A DNA stretch of 64,000 bases from CAVUWL01 sp963787415 (GTDB lineage: Bacteria; Actinomycetota; Thermoleophilia; Solirubrobacterales; 70-9), in assembly GCA_963787415.1 (NCBI GenBank), contig CAWBCO010000003.1, positions 620,001 to 684,000 on the forward strand. Direction: 5' to 3'. This document shows positions 58,396 through 64,000 of this stretch, piece after piece. Below the pieces are notes generated by a model that ran no database searches, was not told the DNA's origin, and worked only from the letters and a program-made list of their open reading frames with translations. A program made the translations under genes and the position numbers. How positions within the stretch are numbered: the first letter of the stretch is position 1; the number at the start of each line of letters is the position of its first letter.

Positions 58396-59154
58396 ATGCC
58401 TAGATTGATCCGTTTTTGCCCGCTCGCGGTGGGCCTGCTGTGCTCGCTCGCTGCTCTCTGTTTGCCGTCGCTTGCTGGTGCCACCGAAAGTGGTGTGCCA
58501 GCCCGGCTGCGGGTCCTCATCCCAGGCAAGGTCCTGGCCGAAGAGACGCTGAGGACCGGCACCACCTCGATCCCGACCAGCTCCAAGGCGACCTGCTTTG
58601 GAAAGGGCACCGGCGGTGATGGAAAAGCGGTCAGCATCGAGGGGCCGACCGCGCTCGGTCTGTTGGCTCAGGCGGGAAGCTCAAATCCCGCCCTTCGCCC
58701 GCTTCTTGTCTCTGACCATTTCAGCTTCGGTCTGGCGCTCTGCGGTGTCGGCAGGGCCCTCGCCAGCGGGAAAGCTTCCTGGTACCTGACCGTAAATCAC
58801 AAAAGCCCGCGGCTCGGAGGGAGCAAAGTAATGTTGCGCGCAGGCGATGAAGTGCTGTGGTATCTGGCGCCCTCCTACCCCTACCCCGAAGAGCTGGCGC
58901 TCAGCGCTCCCCCAAGTGCCAGCGCCGGGAAGCCGTTTGGGGTGCGCGTCTTCACCTATAGCGAAAAGGGCAAGAGGCGACCGGCCGCCGGGGCCTCTGT
59001 GACCGGCGCCAGCACTCCAACCGACGCTAGCGGCCGCGCCACGGTGAGGCTCAGCAGGCCAACCGCTCTGGTTGCCACCCTCGGTGCGGAGATTCCGTCG
59101 GGCCGCGAGGCCGTTTGCATTGGGGGCAAGTGCCCGAGCGGCTCAATTAGGTGA
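58396..59154 (+). CDS. Secreted DUF4430-like protein with C-terminal Ig-like domain
   Basis: 252 residues with signal peptide (CPLAVGLLCSLAALCLPSLA). The middle resembles a DUF4430 domain, the fold of the beta domain of intrinsic factor and transcobalamin: TALGLLAQAGSSN, CGVGRALASGKASWYLTVNH, LRAGDEVLWYLAP. A C-terminal segment (FGVRVFTYSEKGKRRPAAGA, TDASGRATVRLSRP) reads as an Ig-like/CarboxypepD_reg domain. ATG 58396 follows the B12 riboswitch directly. It likely helps bind B12 outside the membrane. GTGA overlap with the next gene. Confidence 0.85.
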   Translation: MPRLIRFCPLAVGLLCSLAALCLPSLAGATESGVPARLRVLIPGKVLAEETLRTGTTSIPTSSKATCFGKGTGGDGKAVSIEGPTALGLLAQAGSSNPALRPLLVSDHFSFGLALCGVGRALASGKASWYLTVNHKSPRLGGSKVMLRAGDEVLWYLAPSYPYPEELALSAPPSASAGKPFGVRVFTYSEKGKRRPAAGASVTGASTPTDASGRATVRLSRPTALVATLGAEIPSGREAVCIGGKCPSGSIR

Positions 59155-60068
59155 GCCGGCTCCGGGGCTCCGCGGCGGCGGGGATTGCGCTCAGTGTGGG
59201 CGCCCTCCTCGCTGGTTGCGGGCTCGGTCCCGGCAAGGATCTCGGCGATGTCCGACTCACCGTCACCCATAACTTCGGATCGCGGCCGATCCTTGAACGC
59301 GCCGTCGGCGGCGTCACCGAATCCGACACCGTGATGCGGGTGCTGGAACGAGGCGCCAAGATCTCGACTCGCTACGGCGGCGGCTTCGTGCAGTCGATTG
59401 ACGGTGTCGAAGGCGAAGCTCGCGGTGAAGATTCCTACGATTGGTTCTTCTATGTCAACGGGGTCGAGTCGGGGGTGGGTGCAGCCGCCTATTCACTGCA
59501 CGGTGGCGAGGCGATCTGGTGGGATTACCGAAATTGGTCCGCGGCGATGGAAGTCCCCGCCGTGGTCGGCTCCTGGCCGGAGCCGTTCTCGGGCGGATAT
59601 GAAGGCAGGCGCCACCCGGTAGCGGTTGCCTGCATGGGCGGCGGAGCAGCCTGTGCTGAGGTGCGTGGCGAGCTGGAGGCTGCCGGTGTCAGGCTCGGTG
59701 CCGGCTCGGCAATGGGGGCGATCAGGGTGCTTGTCGGCCCCTGGGCGAAGCTACGGCGAAACCCCTCCGCAGCCGAGATCGAATCGGGACCGCAGATCAG
59801 CGGAGTGTTCTCTGACTTTGCTCACCGCGACGGGCGCTTCAGGCTGGTGGGGCTCACCGAAGATGGAAAACCGGGGCGAACCTTTGGCGCCGACGCTGGT
59901 CTGGTGGCGGCGACGCGGCACTATGAAGCGCCGCCGACCTGGGTTATCACCGGTGCAGATCTGAGCGCCACCAAATCCGCGGCCGCCTTGCTCAATAGCG
60001 CCGATCTGCGCGACCATTACGCGGTGGCAACCGAAGCTGGAAAGGAGACGCCGCTTCCGCTCCGATGA
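59151..60068 (+). CDS. DUF4430 lipoprotein, transcobalamin beta-domain-like
   Basis: 305 residues, GTG start. A lipobox in SVGALLAGCGLGP predicts a lipid anchor. A clear DUF4430 follows: DTVMRVLERGAKISTRYGGG, DSYDWFFYVNGVESGVGAAA, YSLHGGEAIWWDYRNWSAAM, the pattern of the beta domain of transcobalamin. The C-terminal half (about 130-305) has CMGGGAACAEVRGELEAAGV and VAATRHYEAPPTWVITGADL; its fold is not recognised. In this operon it is the prime candidate for surface B12 capture. It overlaps the previous gene as GTGA and the next as ATGA. Confidence 0.88.
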   Translation: MSRLRGSAAAGIALSVGALLAGCGLGPGKDLGDVRLTVTHNFGSRPILERAVGGVTESDTVMRVLERGAKISTRYGGGFVQSIDGVEGEARGEDSYDWFFYVNGVESGVGAAAYSLHGGEAIWWDYRNWSAAMEVPAVVGSWPEPFSGGYEGRRHPVAVACMGGGAACAEVRGELEAAGVRLGAGSAMGAIRVLVGPWAKLRRNPSAAEIESGPQISGVFSDFAHRDGRFRLVGLTEDGKPGRTFGADAGLVAATRHYEAPPTWVITGADLSATKSAAALLNSADLRDHYAVATEAGKETPLPLR

Positions 60069-60991
60069 GGTCAGCGCTCGCCTACGCGCCGAGATCGGGT
60101 CCGTTGCAGGCCGCCACCCCGGGGGCTGCGGTCGCCTACCTCGGCTCCATGGTCGCCGTCGCCTTTCTTTACTCCAGCCCGTTCGTGCTCGCGGCGCTCC
60201 TCGCCGCAGCGCTCCTCGCCGGGATCCTCGCCGGCGCTCGCAGGGCGGTTGGCATCGGATTGCGGATGGGGTTGGTGGTCGCGGTGATGATCATCGCCGT
60301 CAACGTGATCGTCAGTAGCCGCGGCGATACCGTCCTCGCCCGGCTCGGCGAGTGGCCGCTTTTGGGCCGAGTCGATGTCACCGCGCAGGCTCTGGTTGAA
60401 GGTCTGGCGCTCGGTCTGCGGGCCCTCGCCGTGATGGTCATCTTCAGCGTCTACTCGGCCTGCGTGGATCCCGATCGGGTTCTTCGTGCCGTGCGGCCGA
60501 TTGCCGGGCGCTCGGCCCTGACCGCGACCCTCATCTCCCGCCTCATCCCGGTCGCCGCCGCCGACGCCGCCCGCCTCCGCGACGCCGCCCGCCTCCGCGG
60601 TCCGGGGGCTGCTCCGGTCGGCGCCGGTCCCCTCGCCCGGCGGCTGCTGGCCGGTTCCCTGGACCGCGCCGTGGACGTCGCCGCGACCCTCGAGCTCCGC
60701 GGCTATGCGCTGGGGGGGCCGATCGGGCGCCCACGCAGAGAACGCTCCCGCCACGACAGCCGCTTCTATCTCACCGGAGCGTTCGTGTTCGTCGCGGCGC
60801 TCGCCGCCAAGCTGCTTGGAGCCGGCGCCTTCAATGCCTATCCGAGCACGGATCTGGGCTTCGATTCAGCCACCATCGCGCTTTGCCTGATCCTGGTTCT
60901 CAGCGCTCTGGCGCCTTGGCGACGGCGTGCGCATCGGCGCTCCGCCCGACCCCGGGTCGATCCGAGGCCGCTGAGGTCATCCCATGTCTGA
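60065..60991 (+). CDS. ecfT: Energy-coupling factor transporter T component
   Basis: 308 residues with about five or six helices: VAYLGSMVAVAFLYSSPFVL, GLRMGLVVAVMIIAVNVIVS, LALGLRALAVMVIFSVYSAC and others. The coupling helices show the EcfT Ala-Arg-Gly boxes: DAARLRDAARLRG and ATLELRGYALGGP. EcfT links the ATPases to the S component. The first box contains an exact 18-bp tandem duplication. The proline/arginine-rich last 25 residues are unusual. ATGA overlap upstream; 8-bp overlap downstream. Confidence 0.9.
   Translation: MRSALAYAPRSGPLQAATPGAAVAYLGSMVAVAFLYSSPFVLAALLAAALLAGILAGARRAVGIGLRMGLVVAVMIIAVNVIVSSRGDTVLARLGEWPLLGRVDVTAQALVEGLALGLRALAVMVIFSVYSACVDPDRVLRAVRPIAGRSALTATLISRLIPVAAADAARLRDAARLRGPGAAPVGAGPLARRLLAGSLDRAVDVAATLELRGYALGGPIGRPRRERSRHDSRFYLTGAFVFVAALAAKLLGAGAFNAYPSTDLGFDSATIALCLILVLSALAPWRRRAHRRSARPRVDPRPLRSSHV
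60563..60598 (+). repeat. 18-bp tandem duplication in the EcfT coupling helix
   Basis: GACGCCGCCCGCCTCCGC occurs at 60563-60580 and again at 60581-60598, encoding DAARLR twice. It covers the first Ala-Arg motif used for contact with the ATPase subunits. Confidence 0.9.
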
Positions 60992-62681
60992 GTTGGCGAG
61001 CGCGATCAAAACGCCCCCGGCGCTGGCGATTGAGGGTCTCACATATGCCTACCCGCACTCCGAGCGCAACGCTCTGCTCGATATCTCCGTCCGCCTGGAT
61101 CCCGGCGAGTTCGTTCTTCTCGCCGGGCGCTCGGCCTCTGGCAAGTCGAGCCTGATCCGTGCGGCCTGCGGCCTGATCCCCCATTTCCACGGTGGGGAGA
61201 TCAGCGGCGAAATCAGGGTCGCCGGTCTCGATGCGATCGAGTCGGGTCCCGGGGAGCTGGCGGCCGCGGTCGGCTACCTGGACCAGGACCCCGAGACCCA
61301 GATCGTCTCGACCACGGTTTCCGCAGAGATCGAGCTTCCGCTTGAGATGCGCGGTGATCAGGAAATCTCGCGAGCCCGCGCGGTGGAGGAGGTTGCCCTC
61401 GCGCTCGCCATCCCGCATCTCCTCGAGCGCACGGTCGACACCCTCTCCGGAGGGGAGCTACAGCGTGTCGCCCTCGCCGCCGCGCTGGTCACCCGGCCCC
61501 GCTTGATCCTCTTGGATGAGCCGACCTCCCAGCTCGACCCGGTTGCCGGTGATGAGTTGATCTGGCTCTTGCGCCGCCTCAACGAGGAGTGGGGGGTTGC
61601 CATCCTCTTGGCCGAGCACCGCCTCGAGCGCTGCCTCGCCGCCGCCGATCGGGTTATCGCGATGGACTCCGGGGCGATCTGCTTTGACGGCTGCCCGCGC
61701 GACTTCCTGGCCTGGTCTCAAATCTGTGACCCAGCTCTCAGCACCCCCGCCGCCCGACTCTTCGCCCTCGCCGGCATCGATCCACTTCCGGTGGGCGTGC
61801 GCGACGCCCGCACGATCCTCGCCCGCGCGGCATCAGTCGATGGTCTCGCCGAGGCGCCCGCCGAGCACCTGGATCGCTACCGGCAGGCGAAGCGCGCCGA
61901 GACCGCCACGCCGCGCCGGGCGAAGGCAAGCAGGCAAGCAGCAATCTCGGTCCCGGCGCTTTTGAGCCGTGATCTGTGGGTCGAGCTGGCCGTGGCAGAG
62001 GATCGACGCGACGTATTGAAGGGAATCGATCTGCGCCTTGAGCGGGGCGAACGTGTGGCGCTGATGGGTCGAAACGGCGCCGGCAAGAGCACCCTGCTGA
62101 GGGTGGCAGCGGGTCTGGCGGGTTGCGCGCGGGGGAAGATCGAGGCGCCGGGGGGAATCGCTCTGCTGACCCAGAACCCGAGCGACTACCTTGTTCGGGA
62201 GCGGGTCGGCGCGGAGCTGGTCGGCGCGGAGGGTCTGGCCGCATTGGCGCTGGTAGGACTCGAGCACGCGATCGAGGCCGACCCCCGCGATCTCTCCGGT
62301 GGCGAGCGCCAGCGATTGGCGCTGGCGATCGCCTTGGCCGGGCGGATCGAGGGTGAGCAGGTGCAGGCGCTGGTGGCGCTCGATGAGCCAACGCGGGGAA
62401 TGGATCGAGCCCGCAAGGATGACCTGGTCAAGCTGATCGAAGACCTGGCCGGCCGCGGAGTTGGGGTTCTGGTCGCCACCCACGACGTCGAGTTCGCTTC
62501 GGCATTTGCGGAGCGGGTCGTGTTGTTGGGTGATGGCTGCGTGATCGCCGATGGTCTCGCCAGCGAGGTTCTCTCCGGCGGCTGGTACTTCGCGACGGAG
62601 GTCGCTCGCGTCCTTGACCTGCCTGGGGTAGTGATCCCAGAGGGTGGCGCTGCGGTACTCCGGGGAGAGCTCCGCTCGTGA
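60984..62681 (+). CDS. Fused double ATPase of the ECF transporter (EcfA-EcfA')
   Basis: 565 residues holding two ABC ATPase domains. The first (residues about 10-240) has LLAGRSASGKSSLIRAACGL, the Q loop in VGYLDQDPETQ, LSGGELQRVALAAAL and LILLDEPTSQLD. The second (about 325-550) has MGRNGAGKSTLLRVAAGLAG, LSGGERQRLALAIAL and ALDEPTRGMD. Both look catalytically complete. A polar linker of about 80 residues joins them. In most ECF systems these are two polypeptides; the fusion fits a dedicated (group I-like) transporter. GTGA overlap with the next gene. Confidence 0.93.
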   Translation: MSELASAIKTPPALAIEGLTYAYPHSERNALLDISVRLDPGEFVLLAGRSASGKSSLIRAACGLIPHFHGGEISGEIRVAGLDAIESGPGELAAAVGYLDQDPETQIVSTTVSAEIELPLEMRGDQEISRARAVEEVALALAIPHLLERTVDTLSGGELQRVALAAALVTRPRLILLDEPTSQLDPVAGDELIWLLRRLNEEWGVAILLAEHRLERCLAAADRVIAMDSGAICFDGCPRDFLAWSQICDPALSTPAARLFALAGIDPLPVGVRDARTILARAASVDGLAEAPAEHLDRYRQAKRAETATPRRAKASRQAAISVPALLSRDLWVELAVAEDRRDVLKGIDLRLERGERVALMGRNGAGKSTLLRVAAGLAGCARGKIEAPGGIALLTQNPSDYLVRERVGAELVGAEGLAALALVGLEHAIEADPRDLSGGERQRLALAIALAGRIEGEQVQALVALDEPTRGMDRARKDDLVKLIEDLAGRGVGVLVATHDVEFASAFAERVVLLGDGCVIADGLASEVLSGGWYFATEVARVLDLPGVVIPEGGAAVLRGELRS

Positions 62682-64000
62682 GCTGGGAGCTGGCCAGCTT
62701 TCTGATCCTCGGCGTCGTCTTGCTCGGCGGCTTCGTTTGGTATGAGCGTTCGCGGCCGCCCTCACAGGTGGTTGCCCTGGTCGCCGCCCTGGCCGCACTG
62801 GCGATCGCCGGGAGGATCGCCTTCGCAGCCTTTCCCAACGTCAAGCCGACCACCGACATCGTCATTTTCGCCGGCTATGCCCTCGGCCCCGCGCCGGGCT
62901 TTGCGGTTGGCGCCCTCTCCGGGCTCGTCTCCAACTTCTGGTTCGGCCAGGGGCCCTGGACCCCCTGGCAGATGGCGGCATGGGGCCTTTGCGGGATCCT
63001 CGGCGCGGCGCTCGCCCTCGGTACGGCCAACGTCGGTCGCTTCACCCTGGCGGCGGTTTGCGGGTTCGCCGGGCTGGCCTATGGGGCGCTGCTTAACTTC
63101 TCACTGATGGCAACCTATGGGGGTGAGCTCTCGCTGCGGCGCTTCCTCGCGCTGGAGGTCTCCGCAGTCCCCTTTGAAGCGGCCCACGTGATCGGAAATA
63201 TTGCCTTCGCGCTGCTGGCTGGACCGGCGATGATACGGATGCTGGTCCGCTTCCGGCAGCGTTTTGATTGGCGCAGCACCGAGGAAGCGATCGATCGATC
63301 CTCCCCGCGCTCGGGTGCTCTCGCGCCGGGCCTTCGTGGTGGGGGGATCGTGGCGCTGCTCGCCCTCGCGTTTCTCGCGGTGCCGGCGCCGACTCGCGCT
63401 TTCGCCTCCGAAACCTCGCGTGCGGTCAGTTGGCTGGAAGCTGTCCAGAATTCCGATGGCGGCTACGGCGCCTCGCCGGGCTCCGGCTCCAGGGTGGAAA
63501 CGACCGGTTGGGTGATGCTCGGGATGGAGGCAGCGGGGCGAAACCCGTTGGATGTCTCAAGTCACGGCCACACCCCGGTCGATTACCTGCGCGGCGCCCA
63601 GGGCCAGATCACGAGCACCGGCGACCTGGCGCGCACAATCCTTGCCCTGAGCGGTGCCGGAGTCGGCTCGCGATCCTTCGCCGGTCGCGATCTGGTCTCC
63701 GAACTGGCCAAGCGCCAGCGCGGCGACGGCTCTTTTGAAGGCTGGCCCAGCGAGACCGCCTACGGCATCCTCGCCCTGCGCAGCGTCGGTGCCACCGGTG
63801 GGCTCCAACGCTCCCTTGAATGGCTGCGCGGGGTGCAAAATAGCGACGGTGGCTGGGGTGATACCCCCGGGTCACCGAGCACCGCAGATGACACCGGTGC
63901 CGTGATGCAGACGCTAGCCGGCGGCTCCCGGGCCGCCGATCACGCCCTCAGCTATCTGCGCAATGCCCAGCGCCCCGGCGGCGGCTTTGCCCTCGGGGGC
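62678..64000 (+). CDS. ECF S-component-like membrane domain fused to terpenoid-cyclase-type repeats (3' end outside window)
   Basis: GTG 62678 overlaps the ATPase stop; the frame is open to the end (441 residues visible). Residues 1-200 have about six helices with an S-component pattern: TTDIVIFAGYALGPAPGFAV, GALSGLVSNFWFGQGPWTPW, CGFAGLAYGALLNFSLMATY. A second hydrophobic segment (IVALLALAFLAVPAPTRAFA) then leads to at least three squalene-cyclase/prenyltransferase-like repeats: AVSWLEAVQNSDGGYGASPG, LAKRQRGDGSFEGWPSETAY, LEWLRGVQNSDGGWGDTPGS. This alpha/alpha-barrel fold is that of the alpha domain of intrinsic factor and transcobalamin. It is probably the B12-specific subunit with an extracellular binder attached. 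Confidence 0.85.
   Translation, partial: MSWELASFLILGVVLLGGFVWYERSRPPSQVVALVAALAALAIAGRIAFAAFPNVKPTTDIVIFAGYALGPAPGFAVGALSGLVSNFWFGQGPWTPWQMAAWGLCGILGAALALGTANVGRFTLAAVCGFAGLAYGALLNFSLMATYGGELSLRRFLALEVSAVPFEAAHVIGNIAFALLAGPAMIRMLVRFRQRFDWRSTEEAIDRSSPRSGALAPGLRGGGIVALLALAFLAVPAPTRAFASETSRAVSWLEAVQNSDGGYGASPGSGSRVETTGWVMLGMEAAGRNPLDVSSHGHTPVDYLRGAQGQITSTGDLARTILALSGAGVGSRSFAGRDLVSELAKRQRGDGSFEGWPSETAYGILALRSVGATGGLQRSLEWLRGVQNSDGGWGDTPGSPSTADDTGAVMQTLAGGSRAADHALSYLRNAQRPGGGFALGG

Noticed and set aside
61833..62798. 321-codon minus-strand frame opposite the ECF ATPase
   Set aside because: Antisense of conserved ABC motifs; not coding.

Overview
The window looks like chromosomal DNA of a high-GC Gram-positive, most likely an uncultured Thermoleophilia / Solirubrobacterales-type actinobacterium. 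Reasons: high GC throughout; many GTG and TTG starts with 1-13 nt gene overlaps; two intact exported proteins (21931-22653 and 53558-54301) and one broken relative with the AAxxLxKNSVGTxQLK type N-terminus I associate with that order; SEC-C, pRiA4b ORF3-like, amphi-Trp, DUF1269, DUF2277 and GAP-family proteins; and kdp, ECF and ABC operons with actinobacterial features. No outer-membrane genes are seen.

Layout. 1-2.4 kb: arsenic-type operon (metallophosphoesterase, thioredoxin-coupled ArsC, aquaporin) and an exported protein. 2.8-5.5 kb: two TauE/SafE exporters around an Rrf2 regulator. 5.5-8.3 kb: accessory patch with a HicB-like antitoxin, a SEC-C protein between two short near-identical repeats, and a tRNA 3'-end remnant. 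8.3-18.1 kb: membrane and lipid functions (DUF1269, MBL hydrolase, holin-like/phosphodiesterase fusion, GAP protein, DHA2 exporter, DAG-kinase, amphi-Trp, PAP2). 18.2-28.6 kb: second accessory patch with VapBC, broken SEC-C copies, an integrase remnant, a secreted nuclease, a Kelch protein, a large repeat protein and a pRiA4b ORF3-like gene.

29.1-40.7 kb: cation transport: a membrane-free MgtE-N/CBS protein with an NRAMP relative whose metal-site residues suggest Mg2+ rather than Mn2+/Fe2+; a Ca2+/cation antiporter; and a K+-uptake locus in the order mini-ORF, kdpF, kdpA, kdpC, kdpB, kinase-less kdpD, USP. 40.8-45.2 kb: MarR gene with a palindromic operator, overlapping a one-polypeptide ABC exporter. 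45.2-58.1 kb: tRNA-Gln, glycosyltransferase, a broken Hpt gene, LURP-one-like protein, DUF2277, antiporter plus binding lipoprotein, DEAD-box helicase with a zinc-ribbon partner, D-2-hydroxyacid dehydrogenase, TPR protein.

58.2-64.0 kb is the most striking part: a cobalamin riboswitch followed by five tightly overlapping genes: two exported DUF4430 proteins (the fold of the beta domain of intrinsic factor/transcobalamin), an EcfT, a fused double EcfA ATPase, and an S-component-like membrane protein fused to terpenoid-cyclase-type repeats (the fold of the alpha domain of intrinsic factor). I read it as a riboswitch-controlled ECF B12 uptake system carrying both halves of a transcobalamin-like binder on separate polypeptides. 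The last gene runs off the end of the window.
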